NCBI GenBank assembly: GCA_905221605.1
Contig: CAJNDS010000815.1
Coordinates: 1-47,500, forward strand
Length of the DNA stretch: 47,500 bases
Direction of reading: 5' to 3'
Origin: Symbiodinium natans
Lineage: Eukaryota; Sar; Dinophyceae; Suessiales; Symbiodiniaceae
This document shows, one piece after another, positions 20,760 to 32,009 of this stretch. Every line of letters begins with the position of its first letter. The stretch's first letter is position 1. A program made the position numbers and the translations under genes. A model generated the notes under the pieces. That model was not told the origin of the DNA and did no database searches. It worked only from the letters and a program-made list of their open reading frames with translations.

Positions 20760-22455
20760 ACCCATGCTGTCCAAGCCTCCTCTGATCTGGAGCAGATTGG
20801 AGCAGTCACGTTACCAAACTAACGTCGTCGCAACCGCTGAATCAACGTGCTCAGCAGCCCGCATGAGTGAAGCTTGTGAATGTCATGTCACCGCGAAGCC
20901 CACAGCTGCATCGAAGAAGAATCATGGTATGTGGGCTTTGGCTGGCAAGAATGCTAAGTTTACAACTGTGTGACTGTGTTTGATACTGAGGAGAGTGCTG
21001 GGCTTCGCAAAACGACTTTCTTGATCATTGCGGTCACTACTGACCCTGCTTCAAGAACTAAGAGACAGGGACAGATCAGCACACACAGCAAGGTATTCAA
21101 ATGCTGACACACTTATGAGGAGGAAGACCGTCTCACGAGAGCGGACACCCGACTAGGAGCGCAAGAACCCACAAAATCACCATCCCAACCGGCCAAGCTA
21201 AGCCGAGCCTTCTCAAACCGTGCCGGACACCCAAACGCTCTAAACCCAAACCCGAGATCCTGCAACTCTACTACCCTACGGCCATGGGCGAACTGAAGCA
21301 TAAGTCACCGCAAGGATAATCCAACCGTACCATCGCACTTGTGACTTGTGAATACACTTCACCATCTGTGGCACGTGGGAAGCCTTCCCTGCATGAGACT
21401 GTAGGGCTCATCTGATCTGCACACGCTCGGTTCAAGTCTGATCGCCTTCCTTTGAGTACCACTTTTGCTCAGGGTTTCAACAAGTTTGCGATCTTCCTGG
21501 GCTGGCTTGTCCGAATGTCTTCTCTGTGCTGAATCAGGTTAATCATGTATGACCTAAGTGCGCTGTGGTCTTTTTGGACGTCGCTGCCATGCTTTCTGTT
21601 CTCTGGCTTCGCAAAAGCACCCAGCCCAACTCAACCAGGCTCGCAGTGCAGCGGGCCCGAGGCACAAAAGTTGAGTTAACTGTCGGCGGTGCGCGGGCGG
21701 ACATGACACATACACTGCTACCAACAGCTTTCGGATCATGAACGATGACAATCACCGACATGTCCCTCCTTCGTCGCCTACACCGCAGCGACGCGTGCAG
21801 TCCTCTGCCAAGGTTGCCATTAGAATTCTTTCGGCCTCTGCCACGGGGCCGTGTCATGCTGGGCTGCCATGTCAAACTCGCAGCACTGCAGACTCACCCA
21901 CAACTGACAGCATCCGTCAAGGGGCATACCCGCAATGCAAATCATACGTTACTCGTTGTGCGCGCGCAGCTCTCTCGACTCGCTGGGTGTGTCTGGACCA
22001 CGTCCTGTGACGGCAGAAAAGACCTTGTTCAAGGCATTACCTCCAACGAAGGAACTGTGGTGAGCATTCATAAAGCTCCTTGAAATTGATGGAACCCACG
22101 GGGCACCTACGGGTCACCTAACCCCCTTGACACCGTCCACCTGAAGACACCCTAAGGACATGGAGACACCGCTGCGCAGGAAGATTGTCGATGCAGCAAA
22201 TCGGCATCGGAGTTGCGGCAACCACAGCTCAACCATCAACGAATTCAGCAGTGACCCGCGCCAGCGATAGCACATCTACGGCCAGTACGGGATGAGATGC
22301 TAGCACGCAATCTCTGCGAGTGTTTTTACGTGAACACATGCTTACGTAATCATACGTACCTCTCCACTCGTTGGCTAGGGGAGCTCCGGCTTGATTAGAC
22401 ACCCCAAACGAAGGAACACAACGGACCATGTAATATTCTCAAGAAGGCTGAATGA
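20760..22455. other. Stretch without a convincing gene
   Basis: Candidate minus frames at 21113-21301 and 21543-21875 have plausible composition but competing frames and no clear splice chain. A CTCTAAACCCAAACCC telomere-like word lies at about 21238. Confidence 0.35.
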
Positions 22456-22460
22456 TTGCA

Positions 22461-23030
22461 TTAGTGAAAGATTGTCATGGGGTACTTTGCTTGTGGAAGA
22501 TGCCGTGCGTTGGCCACCAGCAGGACATTGATGCGAAGAGCATCGGAAATAAGGCACACTTGTGCCTGCCCCGGTCCATCAAGTTTGATGCACTCTGGGC
22601 ATACCGGACATCTAGGATGCTTCATGCCTGTCAGGGTGCGAACCGGGTGTGAAGCTATTGCACGTGCGTCATTGTCGGTTCTACCGTCTGACAGATACAC
22701 CCACTGCTCAGCACCCTGTACTAATTGCCATGCGGACATCAATGCGGCAGGCGCCGACCACAAAAGAGCCCGAGCAGCCACCCTTCAGCGAGGAGGCGCT
22801 CGGACTTCTAGGACATAGGCAAAATGCCAATGGTAGCCCCACCTGGCAGAAGCGAATGGAACGCAAAAAGATGCAAAAAGTACAGCGCAGGCAAAAGCTT
22901 TGCACTGCAGTGCGACCCAGGCACAAGTCATCCCGGCCGTCAAGTCCCGTTCGGCTGTTGCCCGGCGAAGTCGCCCCGATGAAAAACTTGCAACCAGCCA
23001 CTTTGCCTCAAACGGATTCAAACGGTCCAT
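22461..23030 (-). CDS. Probable gene with CPVCPEC motif, several exons
   Basis: The likely start is the ATG at 23030, just after a CAG, reading MDRLNPFEAKWLVASFSSGR then LRRATAERDL. An internal exon follows an AG acceptor near 22718 and reads AEQWVYLSDGRTDNDARAIA then SHP before a GT donor. The last exon reads CPVCPECIKLDGPGQAQVCL then ISDALRINVLLVANARHLPQ and ends with TGA at 22461. CPVCPEC could bind zinc, but too few cysteine pairs are visible to name a finger type. A plus-strand frame at 22740-23035 (PTTKEPEQPPFSEEALGLLG) competes with the 5' part. Confidence 0.5.
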
Positions 23031-23397
23031 TCTGAGGCATCACCAGTGCTACTGGCAATTAGTGTCGAGTGCCGATGCCATGTCTCTCCATCGTGGCTCC
23101 AACTCTTAGCAGCAAGAGACTCCGGATGCATGTCGTGCTTGCACTAGTGGCATTTGTTGGCCATCCCCACCCTCCTGTTTCAGCGAATGCTACACAATTG
23201 TAGAGAAATTAAGTGGAGCCGCGGCGATCGCGTAGTTCCTTTTGATCTGCGAGCAGGTGATCCAAGGCTGATGGGCCGGCGTACCAGGCTTTCCAGCCCT
23301 CAGAGGTCAACGACCCCACCATGTCCCGGCCACGAAGCCGCAAGAAACCGCAACAAACACAACAGGCAGTTCCAAGAAATGACAATGGCCCTGCCAC

Positions 23398-24491
23398 CTT
23401 GAGGCCAAGAAGCGATCTCCCTTTCCACAAGGACTCGGATCTTGCAGCCCCGCTTCGCAGCATCTTCAAGGGCATTGATGATGGCAGGTGACTTTAGTGT
23501 CAGGGAAGAAATCATCATGACCAGTCCTCAGGCATTCGCAGAAGATGGGGCATCTAAGCTCTCAGAAAACAAAAGATTACGCTAGAATTGTTAAGAGCTC
23601 TCCCCGTTCTGCCGGAGAGCGTGCTTCTGGTCCCGCAGGTCTCTCCGAAATGAGCTTCAGGAGATACGCGACCAGACCTACCCCTTCCCAGAAGCCTCCG
23701 GACAACGGCGACAGGCTACTGCCTGTTGCTTCACCTTTAGTTGGGATGTAGGGCGGGTTCGAGACGACGAGATCGAAGCCTGCATCGTCGTTGAGAAGGG
23801 CCACCGCATCCTCTGCACGAAACTTCCAGTCTATGGTCCGACCAGCAACTCCCACCACACTCTGCGCGTTGAAGGTGTTGCTTTGGTAGTACTTGGTAGC
23901 GACCGGGTCAATGTCAACGAGGGTGACCTCTAAGTCACCGACTCCCTGCGCATAATGCGCAGCAAACTTTCCTATCAGACCAGAACCACTTCCCACGTCA
24001 ATGACTCGCTTTACCTGCCGCATCTCCGCCAAGCAGTCTACCAAGCCGCGACAAACAAGAATCGTGTCGATACTCGGCTGCATGAAGCGACCACCTAGCG
24101 GGCGCGCAAATATCATGCCGACATCCCGGTAGTGCAGGTATCTGACTTCATGTGGCTGGACGACAAAGCCTCGGTAGGCATTCGACATGACCACCGGGTT
24201 CTTGACCCGGATGTCTGGTGGTCCGGGTGCATGGCTAACTACACCGTCTTTGACGATGCCAGTGTCCCAAACTATTTGCTCATCAACATCGTCGTCGAAG
24301 ACGACTATGGGAAGGCTTCTCACCTGGACGGTGGCCGGGAAAGTTGCGAAATCGAGATCATTGGAGATGAGCTCATGGTCCTGAGTCGAGCCACTGTGTG
24401 TGGAGCCTGGCGAAGAGCCCTTGCTGGCAGGCTTCTTGCCTTGGCGCACGCATGCGAAACGGCATGCTGCGAACAGACCTAGATGACACAA
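23398..24491 (-). CDS. Class I SAM-dependent methyltransferase, PrmC/HemK-like
   Basis: A long exon (about 23633-24491) contains the methyltransferase core. SIDTILVCRGL precedes motif I VIDVGSGSGLIGKFAAHYA. The acidic loop is VTLVDIDPVATKYY. The catalytic NPPY loop is VVSNPPYIPTKGEA, followed by GGFWEGVGLVAYLLKLISER. NPPY with the preceding layout is typical of enzymes that methylate a glutamine or adenine amide/amino nitrogen (PrmC/HemK and relatives). A GA donor (GCGG|GACC or GAGA|GACC) joins an AG|G acceptor to exon 23398-23526, which reads LVMMISSLTLKSPAIINALE then DAAKRGCKIRVLVEREI, the last strands of the fold. A final piece (about 23209-23300, WKAWYAGPSALDHLLADQKE, then a stop) probably completes it, but its border is unclear. 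The N terminus may lie in an earlier exon. Confidence 0.85.
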
Positions 24492-24494
24492 ATG

Positions 24495-25080
24495 TGCATT
24501 GGCCCGTATTTATGGTTTGTTCAGCTCGCTAATTGTCAAGCAAAGGCAACACCATTCCTGTGGTTCGCTGACGCGCAAGCTATCTGGGCCCTGCTATCCC
24601 AGACTGCTTCATTATTGACTGCTACGCTGTGCTAAAGCTGCACACCAAGAAACGCACACTCCTGTCGCTCATGTCAGCGGGTAGATGAACTTGCTTGGTC
24701 TCTCGCTCACGGGGGCTAACCGTAGGCTCGCTGCGCTCCCTTGGAGCCTTCAAACAGAGCTTGCTTTTGTTACACTCTGCGTGTGCATCTTGCTAGCTAC
24801 GGCTGCGGCTAGGAGGCCATCAAAACTCGCTGCATGGTGGAAGTACTCAATGTACTCATTATGCAGGGGTTATAAGGGCATCAAGAGTTCAAACAGTAGG
24901 CAATGGAAGTAGCGCCCTCGGTCCTGCCTTGCGGCTCCTGACAGAGAGACAGCCGACGCAGCTGGCGACCATGGCACATCGGCCGGGGGATTTGATGCGC
25001 CCAAGTCAAAGGCTCAAAGGGTTGGAATTGCTGTAACCATGAGTTGTGGAGAGCAGCTGGTCAATGCCATGTCGCATCGC
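24495..25080. other. Stretch without a convincing gene
   Basis: Only a 75-codon plus frame with a hydrophobic segment (24685-24912) occurs. It runs against the strand of the supported genes and shows no motif. Confidence 0.4.
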
Positions 25081-25084
25081 CAAC

Positions 25085-25195
25085 CTAGTGGTGACGTTAC
25101 AGTCCGTTCTTGCATGGTCTGCCAGTGCGAAAACTCGGAAGATATCCCAGCCAGTTGGAACAAGGCGGACATCAAGTTCAACGTGCGAGGGTAAC
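25085..25195 (-). CDS. Probable internal exon of an unrecognised gene
   Basis: An AG|G acceptor (GCCAG|GTTACC) and a GT donor (CTAG|GTTGGC) bound 111 bases reading LPSHVELDVRLVPTGWDIFR then VFALADHARTDCNVTT. Alternating hydrophobic residues look like beta strands. A second frame is also open, so strand and frame are not certain. Confidence 0.4.
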
Positions 25196-25754
25196 CTGGC
25201 ATTTGACAAACTGCGAGACTGCAAGACCTTCATGCTGGAATGCAGCCAACGCTCACTGCAAATCCAAGGGAGTATGAGGGCACCTCGCCTCTAAAGCCCA
25301 TATCCGTTAAAGGCACCGAATGATTCCATAGGGTTGTGCCGCTAGATATAGTTGCACAATGCAACTTAAGGTCGCCAATCACAAAGCTTCAGCCCCGGCC
25401 TTGACCCCAAAAACCCCAAACTTTCATCAACAGGCGGCTCTTTCGGGTGCGCATTGTGTTCTTCAGGCGTTCTTTTGCAGTGCAAAAGCAGCTCATGTGC
25501 AAAGAACAGCTTATTCCAAAAAGCAGCAGCTCATTCGCAAGGCCCATGGATCCTGCACCTCCCCCCACAACCAGCCCTAGACAAAAGCTAACGCATTAGG
25601 TAACTCCGCCAGCCCTCAGCGGCTAGATTTCGTGATTTGTCTGTGCCCGCCTCCACTTCCAAGGCACCCATATAGGCGAGGTTATGGAGGTTATGGGTAG
25701 ATATGAACTTCTAGATGCGTCCGACTCTCAGATGAGTTACGAATTGTGCTATGC

Positions 25755-25873
25755 CTAAGTGCGAGCTCCGTGGCACTGGCGAGAGGTGTTCGCATGACTG
25801 CATCGGAGATTTTGGAACGAATGCGAACACAAAATCGACGACTTCCGCTCAAGCCATACAGCCAAACAAGAAC
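25755..25873 (-). CDS. Probable exon, unrecognised protein
   Basis: An AG|G acceptor (GGGGAG|GTTCTT) starts 39 codons reading VLVWLYGLSGSRRFCVRIRS then KISDAVMRTPLASATELAL, with a GC donor (TTAG|GCATAG) after. A 194-codon plus frame overlaps but lacks splice support. This could be a downstream exon of the GDFN gene at 26252-26681. The gap is about 380 bases. Confidence 0.4.
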
Positions 25874-26251
25874 CTCCCCCACGTGTTGCAAGAAAGCTTG
25901 CCTTTGGTGAACGCTTTGCTCGATTTTCCTTCATACCGAAACGCACGAACTGACATTCCACAAGCATATGCAGCGCGTTTCCAGAGTCTTGTCATGAGTT
26001 TTCCAGCAGGATGGGTAACGCGATCCGATGACGACAAGATACTCCACACAGGACATGGAGTAGTGAGTAGTGTAGTTATCCTAGTATCCGCAAAAGGATG
26101 CTCCGCTCATGGCAGTCGTCGCCCAGGGAAGTGTCTAAACCAATGTATCGAAGGTTTCTCAACCGCAAACTTAGTGCAAAGCTTGTGCGGTTGTCTTCCT
26201 CTCGCACGCTTGTTGGGCCCACCAGCACCAGTCAGGCTTTCCCACTCACAC

Positions 26252-26681
26252 CGAGAAGGAATGCATGAAGGGACCGTTGGAAGCGACCTCCATAATCTGT
26301 GGGGCATTGAAGTCACCTGCAACAGTCAAGACTGAAGAGCCACACAAAGGAAAAGGCATAAGGTATCCTGCCAAACGTCGATTCGACTGTACGAGGCCTG
26401 CAACAATCTCTGCTGCCTTGCCGCCACCCGCAAGCTCGGCGGCAGATTTGCGCAGCGCCTGGACACAGGCAAGAGAACCATGGAGAACAAGAGAACCCAG
26501 CCGGCAGCTCGTTTAAGTCAAGAACGAACGTGTGAAATACTCAAACCCATGAAACGCGTGTCACTGGAGTCAAAGCCGACAAAACCGAGTCGGCGCTCTG
26601 CTTCCAAGCCTGCACAAACGCTTCATATAGTCGATGGGCATCACTTTTTTGCAGTTGCTGCGAGTACTTGAAATCGGAGTC
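26252..26681 (-). CDS. Endonuclease/exonuclease/phosphatase-like protein (GDFN motif), two exons seen
   Basis: Exon 26610-26681 (AG|GAC acceptor, CAG|GC donor, 24 codons) reads DSDFKYSQQLQKSDAHRLYE then AFVQ. Exon 26252-26458 (CAG|GC acceptor, 69 codons) reads ALRKSAAELAGGGKAAEIVA, then LVQSNRRLAG and SSVLTVAGDFNAPQIMEV. It ends before a GT donor (TCG|GTGTGAG). The hydrophobic strand running into GDFN, with helices upstream that would pack on it, fits the metal-dependent EEP superfamily (DNase I, inositol phosphatase and exonuclease III folds), where GDFN holds active-site aspartate and asparagine. The other motifs (N-terminal N and E, C-terminal SDH) were not found, so the gene must have more exons on both sides. 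Substrate unknown. Confidence 0.6.
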
Positions 26682-26969
26682 CTACAGCAGGGCTGCAAAG
26701 GCTGCAAAGGGTCACGCTGTTCAGAAAAAGCCTGCCCCTGAGGCCACCCAAGAATTCTTAGAAATGCACAGGCTGCAGAAGAACTAAAGGGGACACTGCC
26801 TCCCATCATGCGGTTGTTGTCTTGTCCACTTTTTCAAGTTGGCTTGGTTCGGCTAACGTTCAAGGAGCACAGCTGGTGATCCGCAAAGAGTGCTTACACT
26901 GACACTTTTGGCTTCTTCCGCTGAGAGTAAAGAGAAGTAGATCGCATGGCTGCATGGGTGTCCACGACG

Positions 26970-27541
26970 TCAAACGTTGACCCTCTCGGTGGTTCCTGTG
27001 GCCCCAGAGGCTCTCAGCCCAGTGCGCATGTAAGACATCCAACCTTCCCTGAGCACGACTCCGTCCTTCAGCTCGGACACAAGCGAAGCCTGCGCAGGCT
27101 GTCAAAACCATCACCCACGTGCACAATGCCTCATGCTTACTAAAGGCTTGTCCAGCATGTGGCCCTGAAGAAGCGCCTGCGGCAGCACGAGGATGCCCTG
27201 GAACACATGTTCGTGCTACTTTGCGTCGCAGAGAGACAAGTGCAACAAGTGCCCCCGCACGTGTTTCTTGTCTGAGGCACTTGTAAGTGCGCATAGACCG
27301 CACTTTTCGCCGACATGCTAACCCTACAAATCCGGCTACTCGTCAAAGTAGCTATGGCCCGCGTGCTGTTAGGTACTCCCCATTTGCACGATGGCCTGGT
27401 AGTCACCTCGCTGTGAAATGGCCGCCACAGACTCGGCCTGAAAAAGAGGTCATAAACGACCAAAAGTAGCCCGATGCATCTGCTGAGCTTGCCAAGGCCA
27501 AGATGTTGTTTGCAGCTTCATGCAGAACGTGCTCCGAGCAC
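26970..27541 (-). CDS. Three exons of an unrecognised gene
   Basis: Exon 27407-27541 follows an AG|G acceptor and reads CSEHVLHEAANNILALASSA then DASGYFWSFMTSFSGRVCGG, ending at a GT donor. Exon 27141-27197 (CAG|GGC, donor TTA|GTAAGC) reads GILVLPQALLQGHMLDKPL. Exon 26970-27089 (CAG|GCT) reads ASLVSELKDGVVLREGWMSY then MRTGLRASGATGTTERVNV and TGA. The last two join in phase 0. The link from the first is inferred from strand and order. An upstream frame with RIDREWQRYGKDGRVLAATL (about 27600-27690) may be a further exon. The protein is alpha-rich. No family is recognised. Confidence 0.6.
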
Positions 27542-28432
27542 CTCTTTCGAATCCTTCGCTTGCGAGAGCTTCGCTGTGAGAAGAAACCTGCCAGTCACGG
27601 CGGTACACCATGACACTAAAGGACCTGGTTGGGGTAGGGTAATGTAGGGTAGCTGCCAGCACTCTGCCATCTTTGCCGTATCTCTGCCATTCTCTGTCAA
27701 TTCTGATCATGCCTCGCCGCAGGGGCAACCTTGTCTTCAGTCGCCCCCTTGTTGAAGGACACCGCTACAAAGAGACCATGGCCAATCTCAGCCTGAAGAG
27801 CCGGGTCAAGGCACAAGGCCGATGAGTCAACTGAGCATGTGCTCCCGTCATGGAACTACAAATGATGGCAGGTGGCCCAGGTGTCTGTCTCCTCATCGGT
27901 TTGCAGTTTCGCTCGGTTGCAGCGCTGGACCACCACGGCAATTGTACCGCTGGCCTTGAAAGCCTTCACGCAGGGCTTGCAGCATTCATGAAACCCCTTT
28001 GCAGCAGTGCAATCCATTCATGATGTTTTTTGGTCTGTGATATGGAATTGGGCATGAGTGCTGGTCTTTTCCACGAGACCTCTGGCAATGGCCATGTCCT
28101 GCGCACCTGGTCCGACACTTTCCGAGGCGCTGGATAGCCTTTGGGCAGAGAATCTGTGCAAGCACGCAGCATGTAGCAAAGCACCTGCATGTTACCCGAA
28201 TGAGGGGTTGCTTTCAATGCGAGGCCCTGCTTACCCATCCTCCCTCCCCACAGAGCCGGGTCCTCTAACAAAGTGCAGCTGGCGAACCCCAGAAAACTTG
28301 AGAACCGCGGGTTGGACCTTGAGATTGCAACCCTCAAGGACTCTGCCAGCGTGGGGTCTTGGGGGGGGGACCTCCGGGGCGTTGACCCCACCCGCCTTCC
28401 AGAAACCCCCAACCCGCCTTCTGGGGACCCCT

Positions 28433-28642
28433 TTACCCTTGCAGAGCCTGATTCCGGTGCCTTCTTTCTGCGTCTTCCGGCTTCCGGGTCTCTTCCAGGC
28501 TTCTGTCATGCTCTTTCGCCAGAACATGTTGCGTCAGCTTGCGTGGTCCTAGTTCTGGCTTGTCTTGGACCTTCTTGCGCGCCTCTTTGGGGCTCTGGGG
28601 ACTGCCTGGCGACTGCAGGAACCTCCTGGGGAGTGGGGATTC
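28433..28642 (-). CDS. Exon of a charged, proline-rich protein
   Basis: An AG|G acceptor (CCCAG|GAATCC) opens about 70 codons reading SPLPRRFLQSPGSPQSPKEA, then KKVQDKPELGPRKLTQHVLA and EHDRSLEETRKPEDAERRHR. Strong K/R/E bias suggests a disordered or coiled segment. It ends at a stop, or at a GT donor (AGG|GTAAAG) just before it. Plus-strand frames overlap but are proline/serine artefact-like. Confidence 0.45.
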   Translation of the reverse strand, partial: ESPLPRRFLQSPGSPQSPKEARKKVQDKPELGPRKLTQHVLAKEHDRSLEETRKPEDAERRHRNQALQG

Positions 28643-29299
28643 CTGGGAGCCGTCAAACCTGTGCTGTTGATGGTATGGCCTTTTCAAAAATCTTTTAAAC
28701 CATCTCTTCGGGATTCCTGGGACCTCGGAGTAGAGCAACCTCCACCTAGACAGAGCTGTGCACTCGGATGCCCAACCTTTTCCAGCTTCGGCAGGGTCGC
28801 GGGCCTGAAGGAAGTTGAAATCACAGCAGGACTGCCAGACTCTGTGACGAGTCACCCCCCTAGCATACATGAAGCATACATGAAGCTATGTGAAATACTA
28901 CGACATACACAAGAACATAAATTTCGAACGGAAGCCTTGGAAGTTTATCCCAAGAAAGGTTGTTAATCTTGATTTTCGGCCACCGCTGGAATACCTTCGC
29001 TGACCAGAGTACGTAATCAAACTGTGTACACCCCATGCGCCTCCCTCATCCCCTTACACTACAAAATCTACTGCAGTAGGTGGTCTCGGAGTCAATCCGA
29101 ATGCGCACCTCTTCGGCCCGCCGCTTGAACTCACTTTGCATATCTGGCGGCAGGTCTTCGACTTCGCATTCGGGGTCCTGACCGGTGTTCGATGGGCGGA
29201 TCAACCTAGTCATACCTAGCCACACCTGTCTCGTGGCGCAGATATGGGGGTTTCCGAAACTAGGGGTACCTGGTTGGGGTCCCTACTCTAGGGGGAGGT

Positions 29300-29640
29300 C
29301 TATAAGGGGTCCCTTATGTTCGTAAATCCCCACATGCCTCTGCGAAGGCTTTCATCCAGGCGTCGCTCATCAACAAAATCTGCAGCACCTTCAATCCGAT
29401 GCGAACGGACTGCAGCAAAACCAAGTGGAAACGCATGGAAACGCTGAGTTGCTTGGGCCTCTGTGCCAAGAGGCGTCTGGAGCACGAGATCTGGTCTCCT
29501 TCCCCCTGTCCCAGCCGACCCTTCACCCCAAACTCCCGACCTCCCAAGCCTCTCCTTTGACAAAGCTGCACTTTTCGTGTAGGGAGAAGAAAACAATCCA
29601 AAGCCTGTCGAGCTTGGGCAAACTGCCGGAAAGCTTTGAA
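29300..29640 (-). CDS. Open exon of an unrecognised protein
   Basis: The minus frame stays open for about 110 codons. It includes SSPYTKSAALSKERLGRSGV, then TEAQATQRFHAFPLGFAAVR and RIEGAADFVDERRLDESLRR, and stops at 29300. The composition is protein-like. A second minus frame (SDAWMKAFAEACGD) is also open, so the frame is not certain. No domain is recognised. Confidence 0.35.
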
Positions 29641-29719
29641 TGCGTCCACTGGCTCTCTTCGCCTCTTCGTAAAGTCTTGTTTGTAGCTCCGGTAGCCGCT
29701 GTGCTTCGCATGGCCAGCA

Positions 29720-29945
29720 GAGGATTCGGAAACTGAAAACGCGCGGAATTGGAAACTAGAAAAACCGTGATTCGGGGAAAACTGGAAAACGCGGATTCGA
29801 GCATGGATTCGGTGAATCGCACGGCTTTATGAATTGTGTGAAGCCAGTTTCCTGAATCGCTTGGTTTCCTGAATGGCGGTTTCCTGAATCGCGTGAAACC
29901 GATTTGCTGAATCGCGTGGTTTTCTGAATCGTGGTTTTCTGCGTC
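29720..29945. repeat. Short foldback copy of the 16-18.8 kb arrays
   Basis: The left part (29725-29815) carries GATTCGGAAACTGAAAACGCG-like units. The right part (29845-29945) carries GTTTCCTGAATCGC units in inverse orientation, with GAATCGCACGGC between them. This is the same head-to-head layout as the large locus, but with only a few units per arm and without the 125-base satellite. Confidence 0.85.
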
Positions 29946-30147
29946 TTAGGAGCACAGTCAGGCTCCGGGGTGCATGGGATGGGCGGAGCCTGCCGAGACG
30001 GTGCACATGTGTTGCAATTATGTGTAGATTCCTGTATTTCGTGAACATTGGGAAATGAGCTCTCGAATGCTGCAGCCACCGGTACCATACCCAAGTAGGA
30101 CCGAGAAGACGTTCATCAAAGAACCGAGATACGAAGACCTGCAATAC

Positions 30148-30594
30148 CTACAACAACTCATTGCTTCGCAGCTGAGACACTTCATGCACTCGATCGTGCA
30201 GGAAGGGCCTTGCATGCCGGTGCTGCTCATGCACTGCAAGAAGTCGCCACGTGATTTGCCCGAATGTCTTGGGCAGCACACCTTTCTTTGCAAAGCTTGC
30301 AAAGATATCTCCAGGCAACATTCTTCTCCTGCACGCAGACCACGCTTCAGTACCATGAGTATGGATTTGTACATAGCTTGTAGACTTGTTTAGTTTGTCC
30401 TGTTTAGGAGCCACGTGGTCAATCTGACAGAATGCTTTTGGAATGCCGAAATACAACACTTCTGGCGCTGAAAGCCTGGGGTCAAAGCGGATTCCCCCTG
30501 CTCCCCGTCATACGACCCATCCGTCCTCCAGAGAATCGAGGGCCTCGCGCTCTTTGCGTAGGTGGACGCACGCGACACGGAACTCCCGGAAAAC
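30148..30594 (-). CDS. Unrecognised gene, at least two exons
   Basis: Exon 30517-30594 (GAG|GTT acceptor, TGG|GTCG donor, 26 codons) reads VFREFRVACVHLRKEREALD then SLEDGW. A long frame at 30148-30459 reads GIPKAFCQIDHVAPKQDKLN, then LPGDIFASFAKKGVLPKTFG and QITWRLLAVHEQHRHARPFL, and ends with TAG. The junction between them is unresolved. A plus-strand frame (30055-30393) is also protein-like, so strand is decided partly by the minus bias of the window. No domain is recognised. Confidence 0.45.
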
Positions 30595-30599
30595 CTCGC

Positions 30600-31455
30600 T
30601 GCAAACTTGCAATAACCAGGAGGTATGAACAGAGGCCTGAACTTGGGAAAGGAGAACCCAGCGAGAGGGGCGGAGGGAATGGGAAAGTGCGAAAGTGGTA
30701 CCGGTCGGCACTGCAGACAAAATTGCTGTGGTAGTACGCAGATACAACCCCGCGCTACCTCAAATACCTATTTCATCCTATTTCGTCGTTCGGGGTCGCG
30801 GCAAAAGAGGGCTCTTCAAGTGAGTATCATGCGAAACTGCAGCCAACGATTTCTCAAATGAGTGCGGCTGCAAATGAGCACGTGTTTGCTTGAGGACGCG
30901 ACCGTCTCACAATTGTTTGCAAAGGAATATGTATTCTCCTCAGTGCAGCAATGTGAGGCAGCTTGTGGAGGTGAAAAACTCGATGCTACATCAGACCATG
31001 CCGATCACAGGAAGAGAGAGAATCATCTGTCAACCCAACACCACTCCGAGATTTACTATGCACACGATTCTTCACCAAGATGCAAGAAGAGGCTTCATGC
31101 TGTCTCGAGCTTTCCGCAGCCTCTCTGTCCGCTGGGCCAACGCCGGTCCCTCCAACCTTGGCCAAGTGGGAACATGAGTTCATGGCCAAGTGCAGGCTCA
31201 GCGTGGACCGAGTCAGAGAGCTGCATACGAAGGCCACCAATGGGAACATGAAGCGGTGCACATCATGACCACCTCTCCCGGTTACATCAAGCTTGCGGAG
31301 GCTCAAGATGCTTCACTTAATCCTAGGCCAGGCAGCAGATCATTCCTGGCTGAGGGGCTGCTGGGTCCACTGGCCATTCAACCCCTTGCAGAACCCTGTC
31401 CCAAAGTTTCAACAAGGCTTCTTGCTGTCCGTCCAGGCTGTTGTTGGAAGAAGCA
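30600..31455. other. Stretch without a confident gene
   Basis: A plus-strand exon-like frame at about 31100-31255 reads PPTLAKWEHEFMAKCRLSVD then RVRELHTKATNGN before a GT. It looks coding, but it lies on the strand opposite to all supported genes and has no partners. Confidence 0.3.
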
Positions 31456-31459
31456 AGGA

Positions 31460-31919
31460 CTAAGGACTGGCAGCGTTAATCTGCAGATTCCTGAGGTGGC
31501 TATCAATTTCGCGCTCCATGGTTGTGTGACGCGTTGTGGCTGGTGGCATTGGTACCATTGGTAGAGGCTTCATGGAGCGAAGTGTTACAAGGGGCTGCGT
31601 GCCCATGGGTTTGTTCGTGGGCATGCGTTCTCCGAACAACTTCCCAATACCTACACTCTTGACTAGTTGAGCTTCAGTAGCTGCAGGTTCGTGCGCATGT
31701 CCATGTCGTGATGCCTCTGCGTCGTCGCACAACTTTGCTCACTCTCAAGCAGAAGCACTCCATTTAGACATGCCTCGCTCTCCTGTCATTGCAGGCTTGA
31801 GACAAACCCTGTCGACCCAGAGCTCGATTGCCTTCGGTCCAACTCCAACTCCTCGTCCTGCCTCAAAGAAAGCTGCCAGGTCTTGCCATCGATCGTGCTG
31901 CTCATGAAGGTCTGAGTCG
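31460..31919 (-). CDS. Two-exon gene of unknown function behind the GAMT-like gene
   Basis: The first exon starts after an AG acceptor at 31919 and reads DSDLHEQHDRWQDLAAFFEA then GRGVGVGPKAIELWVDRVCL. It stays open to 31745. The second starts at AG|GCATCA (31714) and reads ASRHGHAHEPAATEAQLVKS then VGIGKLFGERMPTNKPMGTQ, followed by MEREIDSHLRNLQ and a stop near 31460. The donor of the first exon could be AGG|GTTTG or CCT|GCAATG. It lies about 90 bases downstream of the methyltransferase stop and on the same strand. It may be a separate gene or, if the methyltransferase ends in a donor, further exons of it. No family is recognised. Confidence 0.55.
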
Positions 31920-32009
31920 CTAGGAAGGCATCAGAGCTTGCTTTCCGAGCTTGTCAACAGTGAGGGTGCCGGCTGCTGTCGTTCTCAATGCTATACTTTG
32001 CCCGCAAGT

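Noticed and set aside
23398-23526. Phospholipase-D-like exon (SSLTLKSPAIINALEDAAKR)
   Set aside because: The segment resembles the region before a PLD motif, but no HxK motif follows. It joins in phase to the methyltransferase exon and fits the last strands of that fold better.
25751-26335. 194-codon plus-strand frame
   Set aside because: No motif, and it overlaps minus exons that have splice borders and a GDFN motif.
30055-30393. 112-codon plus-strand frame with a CxxC
   Set aside because: Protein-like, but the opposite minus frame is equally good and agrees with the strand of all supported genes. Not resolved beyond that.
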